A stretch of DNA of 64,000 nt, taken from Alkalicoccus halolimnae. Its GTDB lineage: Bacteria > Bacillota > Bacilli > Bacillales > Salisediminibacteriaceae. The translations under genes were made by a program, and so were the position numbers. Below the pieces are notes generated by a model, which worked only from the letters and a program-made list of their open reading frames with translations, was not told the origin of the DNA and made no database searches. The stretch covers positions 3,162,001 through 3,226,000 of the forward strand of contig NZ_CP144914.1 in the NCBI RefSeq assembly GCF_008014775.2, given 5' to 3'. Position 1 is the stretch's first letter, and the number at the start of each line of letters is the position of its first letter. Shown here piece after piece: positions 43,862 to 54,208 of the stretch.

Positions 43862-44317
43862 TTATTCTATTTCTTTTAAAAGTTCATACGCTTCCGCGAA
43901 ATTTTTTACTTTGAGCAGTTCTTTCCGGAAGTCTTCATCCCTTAATTTACTTGCGATCATCTGCATAATCCGGAGATGCTCCTCTCCGTTATCTCCTTCC
44001 GGTGCCGCAACCATAAAGATCAATTTCACAGGAGCTCCGTCATGACTGTGCCAGTCTACGCCGCCCTGGACAATACCGAATGCAACCCCCGGTTTAATTA
44101 CAGCATCCGACTGCCCGTGCGGTACGGCTACTTCATGTCCGATTCCGGTGGAAGCCTGCGCTTCCCGTTCAAGAATGGCTTTCTTAAAATCGGCCTTGGA
44201 ATTGATCGCGTTATCTTCTGCGAAAAGCTCCATCATTTCCTCTATAATTTCTTCCTGTGTCGTCCCTTCGAGCTGGGTATTGATTAAGTCTTCCGACATC
44301 TGGTCTATTAATTTCAC
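43862..44317 (-). CDS. Orphan PTS fructose/mannitol-type EIIA domain protein
   Basis: 151 residues from GTG 44317, seven bases after GGAGG; the ATG two codons upstream is almost inside that site. The EIIA-Fru/Mtl fold covers the whole protein, with the phosphoacceptor His67 in HEVAVPHG. No EIIB or EIIC is nearby, so it may be a regulatory (PtsN-like) or trans-acting EIIA. Own terminator; divergent from the lipoprotein gene. Confidence 0.87.
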   Translation of the reverse strand: MKLIDQMSEDLINTQLEGTTQEEIIEEMMELFAEDNAINSKADFKKAILEREAQASTGIGHEVAVPHGQSDAVIKPGVAFGIVQGGVDWHSHDGAPVKLIFMVAAPEGDNGEEHLRIMQMIASKLRDEDFRKELLKVKNFAEAYELLKEIE

Positions 44318-44488
44318 TTCCATTCCTCCATCCATTGCGCATGTTTTACAGTACGTGTTCCCCATCCCTGCTCTGTTTAATCGTTGAAAGAGCCGTTTTT
44401 CTTTTTCAAGATACAATCTATTTATTCCAAATAATACCACAACAAGTGTATACTAAGCACAGATACTATGCAAAGGAGAGAACGCCCC

Positions 44489-45151
44489 ATGAAAAAACAT
44501 ATAGTCGTACTAATTGCAGCAGTCTCTTTATTTTTAACGGCCTGCGGCAGCAGCGAAGAACCGGCGGCTCCGGAAAATAATAACGAAGCCCCGGCAGCAG
44601 AAAGCGCACAGCTGGAAAACGACGATCCTTTTGAGAATGCGGAAAGTGAGCCCGCTGAAGAAGCGGACGAGGGAGCGGATTCTCCCGAAGACGTCACCGT
44701 CACCCTTCCTGCAGATTTCATGGAGGAAGTGGACGGAGACCCTGAAGAAATTCTCGCCGCGGAGGAAGAGGAAGGCATCCGTGATATTTCCGTCGATGAC
44801 GAGGGAGCAGTCACCTATACGATGAGCGGAGAGAAGCACAGCGAAATGATGGAGGAGCTTGCCGCAGATCTGCGGGAGAGTATGGATGAAATTGAAAACA
44901 GCGGGGATTTTCCCTCTATTCAGGAAGTAGAGAATAACGAAAGCTTTTCCGAGTTCACTTTCATTGTTGAGCGGGAAGCGTATGAAGAGGGATTTGACGC
45001 CTTCGCGTCGTTTGCCATTGCTATCTCCGGTATGTTCTATCAGCTCTTTGCCGGAGTCGACCCCGATGATTACGAAGTTGTCGTCCATGCCGAGGATGAA
45101 GAAACCGGAGAAGTGTTTGAAACGGTAACGTTCCCGGATGATATGGAATGA
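44489..45151 (+). CDS. Acidic lipoprotein of unknown function
   Basis: 220 residues. Lipobox LTAC with Cys19, then a 55-residue Glu/Ala/Asn/Pro spacer and a compact folded domain (about 75-220: YTMSGEKHSEMMEELAADLR, EFTFIVEREAYEEGFDAF). Extremely acidic, typical of surface proteins of halophiles. Ribosome site AAGGAG. No family recognised. Confidence 0.85.
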   Translation: MKKHIVVLIAAVSLFLTACGSSEEPAAPENNNEAPAAESAQLENDDPFENAESEPAEEADEGADSPEDVTVTLPADFMEEVDGDPEEILAAEEEEGIRDISVDDEGAVTYTMSGEKHSEMMEELAADLRESMDEIENSGDFPSIQEVENNESFSEFTFIVEREAYEEGFDAFASFAIAISGMFYQLFAGVDPDDYEVVVHAEDEETGEVFETVTFPDDME

Positions 45152-45161
45152 AAGTATCTCT

Positions 45162-45425
45162 TTAACTAAAAGCTGCCTTGGAAATAAAATAGATAAGCGA
45201 TAGACATACGCTTTCGTTTCCATGCGGACGCTTTCCGGGCGGGCCGGAGTCGCCCCATGTCCTCTTCCGCTTACGGTAAAAAGATAGAGAAGTATCTGCC
45301 ATCTAATAAAGAAAATTCCTTCTTGAAAATCATTCATCCCCCCTTATAGAGGGGAAATTCCATTCCTGTAAAAGGACATTTTCATCCTTTATGGTGCAAG
45401 GTTTTTGCATAAGTGTCTCTGTTAA
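45162..45425 (-). repeat. R1 intergenic element, inverted, with internal deletion
   Basis: In reverse complement it reads AGAGACACTTATGCAAA, ATGAAAATGTCC, AGGAATGGAATTTCC, TTATTAGATGGCAGATACTT, TTTTTACCGTAAGCGGAAGA, GGACATGGGGCGACTCCGGC, GGAAAGCGTCCGCATGG, AACGAAAGCG, TTTATTTCCAAGGCAGC. The block between GACTCC and GGCCGGCCC is missing. It starts about 11 bases after the lipoprotein stop. That gene is on the plus strand and the element is inverted, so it is again antisense to the preceding gene. Confidence 0.8.
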
Positions 45426-45429
45426 AGTC

Positions 45430-45570
45430 AAGCGTTGATTAATGTAGAAAACTTCGCTGCAGCTCTGCCGTGGAGGATCTTTCCGGGTAGGACCTGTGTC
45501 CTGCGGGATCTTCCAATCTCCTTCTTCCACGGGCATGTTTCCGCTTCATTTTTTTGTACCGAAAGAGCCA
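45430..45570 (-). repeat. R2-like module, inverted
   Basis: Same blocks as 20668-20815: AACTTCGCTGCAGCTCTGCC, GTGGAGGATCTTTCCGG, CCTGCGGGATCTTCCAATCT, GGGCATGTTTCCGCTTC. It joins R1 through TTTAACAGAGACAC (reverse strand), the same junction as at 3800-3815. Confidence 0.68.
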
Positions 45571-45589
45571 TACTTGTGTTTTTTAACGA

Positions 45590-45748
45590 ACAATATTTCT
45601 CATTCCTCTAAAACCAGGGGCAGGGCAGAGACGCCTGCGGAAAAAGAAAGCGGGAAGATACTCCCGGACGTCAGGAAAGCGGCGTGCGCGGCAGGCGGAA
45701 GAGCCGCCTGCCCTCCAACAACAACACGGTACTTTAACAAAGCCTAAC
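45590..45748 (+). repeat. GC-rich intergenic repeat, type R2
   Basis: GACGCCTGCGGAAAAAGAAA, GCGGGAAGATACTCCCGGAC, GCGGCAGGCGGAAGAGCCGC, then an AACAACACGG block and TTTAACAAAGCC. The 5' third is diverged. Confidence 0.72.
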
Positions 45749-45757
45749 TAAAAAGAA

Positions 45758-45795
45758 GAAATGCCTTCACGACTGGTGTCATGAAGGCATTTTGA
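45758..45795. terminator. Terminator of the rbs operon
   Basis: ATGCCTTCA / TGAAGGCAT stem, T-rich on both sides. It is about 145 bases after the rbsB stop, with no other gene between. Confidence 0.65.
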
Positions 45796-45940
45796 TTTTG
45801 CACGCCAAGGAAAAGACATTTTAACGAATTCCCGCAGGGGTTTCTCCCATCTTCCGTCAAATTAATCTGTCTATTACTAATTTTCATTTTATACAGGAAA
45901 CAAAAGCAGTTCTCCCGGAAAATTTCGTTTAGAGATAACT

Positions 45941-46918
45941 TTATTCCGTTACCAGCTCCAACTCCACTGGAATAAATTCTTCTATTTCATTTCCTTCGAT
46001 AACGTCCATGGATGCCTGGACAGCTTCTTCCCCGATCAAAGTCGGCTGCTGTGCGACAGTGCCACCCATTCTTCCTTCTTCCACAGCTTCTACAGCATCC
46101 TCCGTAGCATCGAAACCGATGACCACAACATCTTCGTTTCCTGCTGCTTCAATTGCTTGGAGAGCTCCGAGAGCCATTTCATCGTTATGAGCAAATACAC
46201 CGGTCAAATCCGGATTACCCTGCAGAATATTCTCCATTACCGTTAAACCTTCTGCCCGGTCAAAATTTGCGGTCTGGGAAGTCACGACGTCCAAAGAATC
46301 TTCAGCTACGTTATTAAAACCTTCACCACGTTCACGGGCAGCGGAGGAACCGGAGATACCTTCCAATTCTGCTACAGGACTGCCTTCTCCTACAAGATCC
46401 ACCATTAGTTCCGCAGCCATTTCTCCGCCTGCCACGTTATCGGAAGCAATATGAGTTACTACTTCTCCTTCGTCTGCCGCCCGATCTACCGTAATAACCG
46501 GAATGTCCTGGTCATTAGCATTTTCCACTGCACTGATTACAGCTGTCGAATCAGTCGGGTTTACCATGAGAACATCGATATCACGCTGAAGCAGGTCTTC
46601 AATATCGCTTACCTGCTTGGAGTTGTCATCCTGAGCATCCACCATAATAAATTCAACACCAAGCTCTTCTGCTTTAGCTTCAGCTCCTTCTTGAAGCGTT
46701 ACGAAAAAGGGATTATTTAACGTAGAAATAGAAAAGCCAACTGTGTATTCTGCATCCTCATTTCCGGCTGTTTCAACTTCTGTATTTTCTGAACCGGAAT
46801 TATTACCGCTTCCTTCGTTTGCTGCTTCTTCATTATTTTCCACCGGGGATTCTGTCGAACAGGCCGCTGCTAAAAGTACTGCTGCCAGCATCATTACTAA
46901 TACAAAAATCTTTTTCAT
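45941..46918 (-). CDS. rbsB: Ribose ABC transporter substrate-binding lipoprotein
   Basis: 325 residues, lipobox LAAAC with Cys20, acidic linker, then the periplasmic-binding-protein fold (VGFSISTLNNPFFVTLQEGA, AHNDEMALGALQAIEAAG). Last gene of rbsRKDACB. Binds ribose outside the cell. Confidence 0.94.
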   Translation of the reverse strand: MKKIFVLVMMLAAVLLAAACSTESPVENNEEAANEGSGNNSGSENTEVETAGNEDAEYTVGFSISTLNNPFFVTLQEGAEAKAEELGVEFIMVDAQDDNSKQVSDIEDLLQRDIDVLMVNPTDSTAVISAVENANDQDIPVITVDRAADEGEVVTHIASDNVAGGEMAAELMVDLVGEGSPVAELEGISGSSAARERGEGFNNVAEDSLDVVTSQTANFDRAEGLTVMENILQGNPDLTGVFAHNDEMALGALQAIEAAGNEDVVVIGFDATEDAVEAVEEGRMGGTVAQQPTLIGEEAVQASMDVIEGNEIEEFIPVELELVTE

Positions 46919-46930
46919 TATTAATTCCTC

Positions 46931-47875
46931 CTATGCTGATTTTTTGCGGTCTAATAAAACCGCTAACAGGATGACCGAACCTTTGACCACCTGCTGGAAA
47001 AATGAACTAACACCCAATAAGTTGAGGCCATTATTTAATACCCCTATGATCAAGGCACCAATTAAAGTGCCGACAATCCAACCTCTGCCTCCCGTTAAAC
47101 TCGTTCCTCCTAGAACAACTGCCGCAATAGCATCCAGTTCATACATGGTTCCCGCTGTAGGCTGTGCAGAATTCAGCCGCGAAGTTAAAATCATTCCGGC
47201 CAGAGCCGACAGCATACCAGTCAGGGAATAGACGTATATTTTAATACGATCTGCTTTAATACCTGACAAAACAGCGGCTTCTTCATTACCTCCTACAGCA
47301 TAAACTCTTCTTCCAAAGGTTGTTTTCTTTAATATGAGATACAGCACTGCAAATGCAATCATCATCGTAATGGCAGGAACAGGTATACCAAGGAAGTATC
47401 CTCTTCCCAGCATTTCAAATGCAGCAGACTCACCAAGTCCTGAAACTGGTCTTCCGTCTGTTAAAACGAGCGTTAAACCTCGGTATATCGTCATCGTAGC
47501 TAGTGTAGCAATGAATGGCGCGACTTTTCCTTTCGCTATGAAAACCCCGTTAAATGCACCGAGCACAGCTCCTGCGAGCAGACCGACCATAACTGCCAGT
47601 ATGGGATCCAATCCCGAGGCCATAAGCGATGCTGAGACAGCGGACGCGAGTGCCAGAGTCGAACCAACAGAGAGGTCAATACCTCCGGTTAAAATCACGA
47701 ATGTCATCCCGAACGCAATTAAGGCATTAATCGATACCTGCCTCAATACATTCAGCAGGTTCGCCGGAGAAAGAAAACCTGGATTCAAAATAGTAATAAT
47801 CGCCATAATGATAAACAGCCCGATAAATGGCCCGAGTGTTCTCATAATGGAAGCTAATTGCCTACGTTTTTTCAT
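46931..47875 (-). CDS. rbsC: Ribose ABC transporter permease
   Basis: 314 residues from ATG 47875 (after AGGAGG); the longer frame overlaps the rbsA end. Family motifs [36 protein letters not shown] and [12 protein letters not shown]. Eight to ten helices. Confidence 0.94.
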   Translation of the reverse strand: MKKRRQLASIMRTLGPFIGLFIIMAIITILNPGFLSPANLLNVLRQVSINALIAFGMTFVILTGGIDLSVGSTLALASAVSASLMASGLDPILAVMVGLLAGAVLGAFNGVFIAKGKVAPFIATLATMTIYRGLTLVLTDGRPVSGLGESAAFEMLGRGYFLGIPVPAITMMIAFAVLYLILKKTTFGRRVYAVGGNEEAAVLSGIKADRIKIYVYSLTGMLSALAGMILTSRLNSAQPTAGTMYELDAIAAVVLGGTSLTGGRGWIVGTLIGALIIGVLNNGLNLLGVSSFFQQVVKGSVILLAVLLDRKKSA

Positions 47876-49361
47876 GTCTGTCTCCTCCTGTCGCGAAGTG
47901 CATGATTCTTTGTTCACTTAATTCTTCTCTCTCCAAAACGGTCATTAACTTCCCTTCCGACATGACACCTACTCTTGTACTCATCCCAATCACTTCCGGA
48001 AGTTCTGAAGAAATCATGATAATTGCTACTCCTGTTTTAGCAAGATCAACCATAATGTTGTAAATCTCTTTTTTTGCACCGATATCAACCCCTCTTGTAG
48101 GTTCATCAAGAATCAGCACACGCGGCTTCATATAAAGCCATTTGGCAATAACGACTTTCTGCTGATTTCCCCCGCTGAGAGATTTAGCCGCCTGATTAGG
48201 CCCCGAAGTCCGTACACTTAGTTTATTGATAAGTTCTTCATAAAGAGCCCGCTGCTTTTTGGAAGAGATCCATCCGTAATCTGAAATTTTTTCCAGATTG
48301 GTCATTTCTAAATTTTCCCTTATTGAAAAATCGACCACAAGTCCTTTAGACTTTCGATCTTCGGAAATAAAACCAATGCCATGATCGATAGCGTCTTTCG
48401 GAGAATTTATCTTTACTTTCCTTCCGTCAATAAATACCTCTCCCGAATCTTCTTTTCGATAACCAAAAACTGTTTCCACAATTTCAGAGCGCCCCGATCC
48501 CATTAATCCGGATATCCCCAGTATTTCTCCTTCCCGGACGTACAGAGAAACATCTTTGAATAAACCAGCTTTTGAAAAGTTTTTTATCTCAAGTTTCACT
48601 TCCCCCGGAGTTGCATCATTTTCCGGAAAGCGTTCTCCGATTTCCCTTCCAACCATCATGTTGACTACTTCATCGAAGGTAAGAGCAGCAATTTCTTTCG
48701 TCCCCACATAGGTTCCATCCCTGAGAACCGTCACTCGCTGGCACAAGTCGAAAATTTCCTCCATCCTGTGGGAAATATAAATGAATGAAACACCTTCTTT
48801 TTGAAGCTCTCTAATCGTTTGGAATAAAGTGTCGATCTCCCTGTCGGTCAGTGCAGCAGTAGGTTCATCCATAATGATAATTTTGGCATTCGTCTCGAGT
48901 GCCTTAGCAATTTCAATGAGCTGCTGCTGTCCTACAGACAAAGTCCCCGCCCGGCGTGTTACAGGAACTTTCAATCCCAGATTTTCGAGCGCCACCTCCG
49001 CTTCTTCATTCATCTGCTTTGTTTTCATCCAACCAAATTTTCCAGCCGTGATCTCTTTTCCGAGAAATAGATTTTCCGCAGCTGTCAACTCTGGAAGAAT
49101 GTTTAATTCCTGGTGAATGACAGCTATTCCATCTTTCTCTGCTTCACGTGGATGTTTGTAATGAACTGGTTCCCCATTTACGTGAACTTCTCCGGCATCA
49201 CGTTCATAAATTCCGGTCAAAATTTTCATAAGCGTAGATTTACCAGCTCCATTTTCCCCCATCAAAGCATGAATTTCCCCTTTTTCTAAAGAAAAATCTA
49301 CCCCTTTCAGCACCTGGTTTCCACTAAATGCTTTATCAATGCCCTTCATATTAATAATCAC
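47862..49361 (-). CDS. rbsA: Ribose ABC transporter ATP-binding protein
   Basis: 499 residues from GTG 49361, eight bases after GGAGG. Two ATPase domains. The first is canonical: [23 protein letters not shown]. The second has the usual degenerate Walker A of this family (GLMGSGRSE) with LSGGNQQK. Overlaps rbsC by a few codons. Confidence 0.95.
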   Translation of the reverse strand: MIINMKGIDKAFSGNQVLKGVDFSLEKGEIHALMGENGAGKSTLMKILTGIYERDAGEVHVNGEPVHYKHPREAEKDGIAVIHQELNILPELTAAENLFLGKEITAGKFGWMKTKQMNEEAEVALENLGLKVPVTRRAGTLSVGQQQLIEIAKALETNAKIIIMDEPTAALTDREIDTLFQTIRELQKEGVSFIYISHRMEEIFDLCQRVTVLRDGTYVGTKEIAALTFDEVVNMMVGREIGERFPENDATPGEVKLEIKNFSKAGLFKDVSLYVREGEILGISGLMGSGRSEIVETVFGYRKEDSGEVFIDGRKVKINSPKDAIDHGIGFISEDRKSKGLVVDFSIRENLEMTNLEKISDYGWISSKKQRALYEELINKLSVRTSGPNQAAKSLSGGNQQKVVIAKWLYMKPRVLILDEPTRGVDIGAKKEIYNIMVDLAKTGVAIIMISSELPEVIGMSTRVGVMSEGKLMTVLEREELSEQRIMHFATGGDRHEKT

Positions 49362-49374
49362 GGCGGTCACCTCC

Positions 49375-49764
49375 TTAAAATATAACCCCTGCCTGAAGAA
49401 TTACATTGGCATATGGAGTGTTCTCACCAGTGCGGATAATTACTTTTGCCTTTCGTGTCCGCTCTTTAAATAACTCATGTGGAATGTAAGTAAGAAAAAG
49501 CTGTTGATGTTCTATTATCTGAGTAACTTTTGAATTGCTGGTACTGCTTTCTTCGGCCGCCACAAGTCCTTCAACCTGCATCTCCTTCATCAAAAGTTTA
49601 AAAATTTCTGCAAAATCCGGATATCCCAAACGAAGGCTCACATCGATGCACAGAACATCATCCGGAATAGGAAGGCCGCAGTCCGCTATAACAATCTCAT
49701 CTGTATGACCGAGTTTCGCCAGGATACCTGCTATATCACGATTAAGTATTCCGTTTTTCTGCAT
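49375..49764 (-). CDS. rbsD: D-ribose pyranase
   Basis: 129 residues, normal for the family: N-terminal [20 protein letters not shown] with the catalytic His, ADCGLPIP and [16 protein letters not shown]. Interconverts pyranose and furanose ribose for the kinase. Overlaps the rbsK end. Confidence 0.95.
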   Translation of the reverse strand: MQKNGILNRDIAGILAKLGHTDEIVIADCGLPIPDDVLCIDVSLRLGYPDFAEIFKLLMKEMQVEGLVAAEESSTSNSKVTQIIEHQQLFLTYIPHELFKERTRKAKVIIRTGENTPYANVILQAGVIF

Positions 49765-50632
49765 ACGGACCTCCCTTTTCCAATAATTGCATTACCGCCT
49801 TTTTCAAAGGCATACCACCCTGAGCGCCAAATTCCGTTACGGATATAGCTGCAGCAGCGTTGGCAAATGAGACGGCCTCTGTAACAGGCTTTCCTGCAGC
49901 AAGGGAAGAAGCAAGAGCTCCATTGAACGTATCTCCAGCTCCCGTCGTATCCACAGCAGTAACAGAGAATCCTGGAATAACTGTTTCAGCTCCCGGCAGC
50001 AAAACTCCCTCTCCTCCGAGCGTGACGATCATTTTATTAGAAAAGGTATGTCCATCAAACAGTTCGTCCCTTTCCGTTTCATTCGGAGTTATCCAAGTCG
50101 CTTTCTCCCAGAAAACCTTCTTCAACTTTTGGGCAGGTGCAGGGTTAATAACTACCGGCACCTGATGCGCTTCACAAATTCTCAGCACTTCTTCGACCGT
50201 TTCGAGAGGAATTTCAAATTGAATGAGTACGATATCACTTTCCCTGAGAACTTTTTCATGGCGCCTTACATACTCTGGAGTAACCTTCAAATTGGCTCCC
50301 GGCGTTACGATGATACGGTTATCTCCTCCTGATAGAAGAATGGTAGCAACCCCTGTACTGATGCCTGTAACCGGTTCCACATAATCCGTACAAACCTTTT
50401 CTTTTTGCAGATTTGCAATCATTTCTTTCCCAATTGCGTCTTCTCCAACTTTTCCGAGCATCGTAACATCAGCTCCAAGTTTGGCAGCAGCCACGGCCTG
50501 ATTTGCTCCCTTCCCCCCGGGTACGGTGTGGAATGCTTCTCCAAGAATCGTTTCTCCCTGCTTCGGCATTTTTTCCGAAGTCGTCACCATGTCGACATTA
50601 ATGCTCCCGACTACCGTCACTTTTCCAGTCAT
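49742..50632 (-). CDS. rbsK: Ribokinase
   Basis: 296 residues, PfkB family: GGKGANQAVAAAKLG and the catalytic DTTGAGDTFNGAL. Makes ribose 5-phosphate. Overlaps the rbsR end by about 35 bases. Confidence 0.95.
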   Translation of the reverse strand: MTGKVTVVGSINVDMVTTSEKMPKQGETILGEAFHTVPGGKGANQAVAAAKLGADVTMLGKVGEDAIGKEMIANLQKEKVCTDYVEPVTGISTGVATILLSGGDNRIIVTPGANLKVTPEYVRRHEKVLRESDIVLIQFEIPLETVEEVLRICEAHQVPVVINPAPAQKLKKVFWEKATWITPNETERDELFDGHTFSNKMIVTLGGEGVLLPGAETVIPGFSVTAVDTTGAGDTFNGALASSLAAGKPVTEAVSFANAAAAISVTEFGAQGGMPLKKAVMQLLEKGGPYAEKRNT

Positions 50633-51611
50633 TTTTTACCTCCTCTGTCGTTCCTCTTACAATAAGTTTTACAGGAAGTTCGTGATAAATCTTATCGTGT
50701 GGGTTTTTTTCGATTTGCTTGATCAACAGCCGGGCTGCTAGTGCTCCCATTTTATAAATAGGCTGTTCGATCGTCGTCAGTCCCGGGACCAGCATGCTGC
50801 CAAGCGGAATTCCATCAAACCCTATGACCTTTACGTCATCAGGTACTTTCTTTCCTAATATTGCGAGAGCATGCATAGCACCGGCTGCAGTAATGTCACT
50901 GCCTGCAAAAATTCCATCTATAGAAGGATTGGAACGAATCAATTTCAGCGTTGTCTGCTTAGCCTTCTCCATGTCAAATCCCGCATTCTTGATGATGTAG
51001 GGGATTTTTTCTCTTCTCACAACTTCCATAAAACCTTCATATCTTTCATCAGCGGGTCCTACTCCCTCCGGACCCCTCAGATGTGCAAGATGTCTGCACC
51101 CATTATCAAGCAGGTGGGTTGCGGCTAATTCTGCCCCTTTTCTATTTTCGGAAACGACCGTAGGGATATTTTCACCAAGTATACGGTCCAGGGCAACTAG
51201 CGGAAGATCCAGCTGATGATAGGCTTCCTGTTCCTGACTGCTCGTGGATAAAATAATTCCGTCTACATATTTTTGTTTTAATGCTTCAAAATATTTTTGT
51301 TCTTTCTCAACTTCCTCATCTGTGTTACAAAAAACCACCGTGTATCCATAGGCAAGGGCTACGTCCTCTACTGCCCGGGCGAGCTCCGGGAAGAACGGAT
51401 TGCTGATATCGGGAAGTACGAGACCAATCATACCGGATGTTTTATGATATAAAGATCGTGCTACGGCGTTCGGCCGGTAATCCAGTTTTTTAATAGCTGC
51501 CGAAACAGCTTTCTCAGCTTCTTTGCTCACGTATCCTTTTTTGTTAAGAACCCGTGAGACAGTTGCTACTGACACACCGGCCTGCTTCGCCACATCTTTA
51601 ATTGTCGGCAT
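50598..51611 (-). CDS. rbsR: Ribose operon repressor (LacI family)
   Basis: 337 residues. Helix-turn-helix IKDVAKQAGVSVATVSRVLN, hinge YRPNAVARSLYH, then a ribose-binding-protein-like effector domain. First gene of the operon, so it represses itself through the two operators at 51633-51673. Confidence 0.94.
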   Translation of the reverse strand: MPTIKDVAKQAGVSVATVSRVLNKKGYVSKEAEKAVSAAIKKLDYRPNAVARSLYHKTSGMIGLVLPDISNPFFPELARAVEDVALAYGYTVVFCNTDEEVEKEQKYFEALKQKYVDGIILSTSSQEQEAYHQLDLPLVALDRILGENIPTVVSENRKGAELAATHLLDNGCRHLAHLRGPEGVGPADERYEGFMEVVRREKIPYIIKNAGFDMEKAKQTTLKLIRSNPSIDGIFAGSDITAAGAMHALAILGKKVPDDVKVIGFDGIPLGSMLVPGLTTIEQPIYKMGALAARLLIKQIEKNPHDKIYHELPVKLIVRGTTEEVKNDWKSDGSREH

Positions 51612-51632
51612 AATTGTCTCTCCTTCATTTTC

Positions 51633-51646
51633 TGTAACCGGTTACA
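51633..51646. promoter_or_regulatory. RbsR operator 2 / cre-like site
   Basis: TGTAACCGGTTACA, a perfect palindrome downstream of the -10 box and just before the rbsR ribosome site. It also fits the cre consensus at all 14 positions. Confidence 0.82.
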
Positions 51647-51650
51647 TGAA

Positions 51651-51679
51651 ATTCTAATATGTAACCGGTTACATGTCAA
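51651..51679 (-). promoter_or_regulatory. SigA promoter of the rbs operon
   Basis: TTGACA (51674-51679) and TAGAAT (51651-51656) on the minus strand with a 17-base spacer. The spacer consists almost entirely of operator 1. Confidence 0.88.
51660..51673. promoter_or_regulatory. RbsR operator 1 / cre-like site
   Basis: Second copy of TGTAACCGGTTACA, between -35 and -10. Centres of the two sites are 27 bases apart. Confidence 0.85.
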
Positions 51680-52219
51680 GCAGTGTTTTAGGTTTTGTTA
51701 TAGATTATTCCAGAAAATTTTTCTTAATCTTGTCTCGGTACTCGTCTGCTGCCACCTGAACTGTTCATGGGACCTCTGTTTTTCTTGTTTTTAGGCATGT
51801 TTCCACTTCATTTGGATTTTTGAATACAAAAAAAGACGGCCATCTATTTGAACGAAGGATTTGTAAAGTTAAAAAACAAAGCCACGGCAGAGCCGCAGCA
51901 AAGTTTATACTTTCATCAACATCAGACTTGGCTCTTACGTAAAAAAGGGTATACGTTTTTCTGCTAATTTTTCTTGAGGAGTTCTTCTACTGAAAAACCC
52001 GATAGAACAGACTTTCATAGATAATTGATATTCGTTTCATTAGAATTTATTAAATATTCTTCTTGTTATTCCTACGTTCACGTAAAAGCCCAGACTTTAA
52101 CAAAGCTAGAGAAAAAGAATAATGTTTTTCTGCGCTCTTCTCTGTATTTCCGCCGTTGGATTTGGTAATTCTGCTATTTTCTACAGCACTTCACCAGCAT
52201 TTACGGCACATGTTCCTAT
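51680..52219. other. Intergenic region with decayed repeat remnants
   Basis: No gene. 51770-51835 (GGCATGTTTCCACTTCATTT) and 51880-51905 (CCACGGCAGAGCCGCAGC) are decayed inverted R2 blocks. 52144-52180 has two units of the 21-bp-period array (TATTTCCGCCGTTGG, TAATTCTGCTATTTTC). Confidence 0.45.
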
Positions 52220-54208
52220 TCACCGATCAAACTCCAATGCCTCCAGTATTTCCTCCTCCAAGTAAGGAGCGAGGGTTCGGGCATACGGCACAGAGATGTG
52301 GTGGGAGTCCCTGTAAGCCATGACATTTCCATAAGCAGGACCGCATGTGTCGTCGCCGCAAAAGTAGTCACTGAGATCGGCATAGTACACGTTTTCCGGC
52401 TGCTCGTCCCCAAGCTTTTCCCACGCACTTGGTTCCGGGAGCACTTCGTCTCTTGAAACGGAACACTCCTCCGCTTCTGGCCCGTTTCGTTCTAAACAAA
52501 CGGGAACATCTTCAGGGAACCACGGATTATCCCTTATCGCAAATACACGCAGATTTTCTTCTGCGAGCTTTTCCCATCGTTCTCTGTAACCCGAAGGCAC
52601 CCTCCCTGGAGAAGATCCGGCATCAGCCGTTGTGAAAACAAGATCCGGATTAATTTCTATAATTTCTTCCATCAATCTCTCGTTCCATTCAGCGCAGCTT
52701 TCTTCTTCATCTTCAGGATTCCTAAAGCGGCAGGCGCTCTTCGTTATCGAATAAACTTTCAGATTATGTTCTTCGACGAATTCTTCAAAAGCTGGAATCC
52801 AATGGGCAGAATGCGAACCGCCGACCAAAGCAATTTCCGCTTCCGGATTGTCTTCTTCCCCGAAAGTACAGACGATGACTTCTGAATCTTCTTCTGTCTG
52901 ATGACACCCTTCCTCATACACAAACGGCATTTCTTCACGAGCGTTCGCGGGGATCGGAATAATATCGTCCTGTTCAAAAGTATCTTCCACTCCGAGAGCG
53001 AGTACCTGGGCGCCGGGGTGGGATTCATCTCCAATGCTCTCAGCTGCCGACTGCTCAAGGAAATTTACGTATAAGGAAAATCCGGCCACAAACAGCACAA
53101 CCGGCAGTGCAATCATTCCGGAAACAACCGCGCTGGCAGATTTCGTACGCATGCCTTTTCGAAAGCGGATCGGATTTTCAATGAATCTTACACTGGCATA
53201 CGAAAGGAGAAAAGAAAGCCCGATCAGCAGCATTCCACCCCATAATGTAACCGACGTATTGCCCGTAATCTCATAGTAATATATCAGCAGCGGCCAGTGC
53301 CATAAGTAAAGCCCGTAGGATAAACCGCCGATTTTCGTCATTACAGGAGCTGAAAGCAGCCGGTTAGCTGTAAATGTGTCTTCATAGTTTCGGTTTAAAA
53401 TAATAAGTACGCCGCCGGTTGTCGGAAGAAGCGCGGCCCAACCAGGGAAGTTCTGAGTCAGCCCGACGAGCGGACCGGAAAGCAGCAGAAGCAGCAGTCC
53501 TGCCCATCCCATCACAAACCCCACTTTTCTATTCACTCGTATTTTTGTTATGCAAAGAGCGAGAAGTCCGCCTAATCCGAACTCCCATACGCGGGTCAGC
53601 GTATTAAAATAAGCTCCTTCCGGATTAACGCCCGTTAAGTATAAGGAAAAGCTGAAAGATCCTGCTGTAAACAGAGCGAAAACCCAGGTTAATACTTTAG
53701 GAAGCGGAAGGGTGCTCTTCGTCCATTTTAAAACAAGAAGCGTCACGAAAAAAGTAAGCCCCCATATTAAATAAAACTGTCCCTGAATCGACATCGCCCA
53801 GAAATGCTGAAAGGAGGACGCTTCAAAGTTCTGTGCCAGGTAATCGGTCGAGGTCACAGCTAGATGGATATTCTGAAAATAAGCAGCAGAAGCGATAATT
53901 TCATCTGTAAGCTGGCTCCACATCGTCTGCGGAAGTATCAGGACACTCAATACTGCGTTCACAAACAGCACCAAAAATCCAAGTGGAAATAACCTCTGGG
54001 ACAGTTTCACCACAAAGCCGGCAACGTCCACTCTCCCATCCCTGTGATACATTTTGACAAGTATCGTCGTGATCAAAAATCCGGATACGATAAAAAAGAT
54101 ATCCACGCCTCCGGAAACTCCGCCAATCCAGTAGTGGTAAAGAATGACGAGCACCGCTGCCACAGCCCGCAGTCCTTCAATTTCCAGCAGTTTTCCTTCT
54201 TTATGCAC
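52220..54208 (-). CDS. OatA-like acyltransferase with SGNH domain
   Basis: 662 residues from GTG 54208, six bases after GGGAGGGG. N-terminal acyltransferase-3 domain with about ten helices (LEIEGLRAVAAVLVILYHYW with the conserved His; GGVDIFFIVSGFL; WSLLIYYY-type loops; RFIENPIRF). The C-terminal extracellular SGNH/GDSL-like domain (about 440-662) has VGGSHSAHW (Ser) and DSHHIS (Asp/His). Such proteins O-acetylate wall peptidoglycan or secondary polymers. Monocistronic. Confidence 0.92.
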   Translation of the reverse strand: MHKEGKLLEIEGLRAVAAVLVILYHYWIGGVSGGVDIFFIVSGFLITTILVKMYHRDGRVDVAGFVVKLSQRLFPLGFLVLFVNAVLSVLILPQTMWSQLTDEIIASAAYFQNIHLAVTSTDYLAQNFEASSFQHFWAMSIQGQFYLIWGLTFFVTLLVLKWTKSTLPLPKVLTWVFALFTAGSFSFSLYLTGVNPEGAYFNTLTRVWEFGLGGLLALCITKIRVNRKVGFVMGWAGLLLLLLSGPLVGLTQNFPGWAALLPTTGGVLIILNRNYEDTFTANRLLSAPVMTKIGGLSYGLYLWHWPLLIYYYEITGNTSVTLWGGMLLIGLSFLLSYASVRFIENPIRFRKGMRTKSASAVVSGMIALPVVLFVAGFSLYVNFLEQSAAESIGDESHPGAQVLALGVEDTFEQDDIIPIPANAREEMPFVYEEGCHQTEEDSEVIVCTFGEEDNPEAEIALVGGSHSAHWIPAFEEFVEEHNLKVYSITKSACRFRNPEDEEESCAEWNERLMEEIIEINPDLVFTTADAGSSPGRVPSGYRERWEKLAEENLRVFAIRDNPWFPEDVPVCLERNGPEAEECSVSRDEVLPEPSAWEKLGDEQPENVYYADLSDYFCGDDTCGPAYGNVMAYRDSHHISVPYARTLAPYLEEEILEALEFDR

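Noticed and set aside
44534..45337. 267-codon minus-strand frame opposite the acidic lipoprotein
   Set aside because: Shadow of the Glu/Ala-rich gene, and its start lies in R1 repeat DNA.
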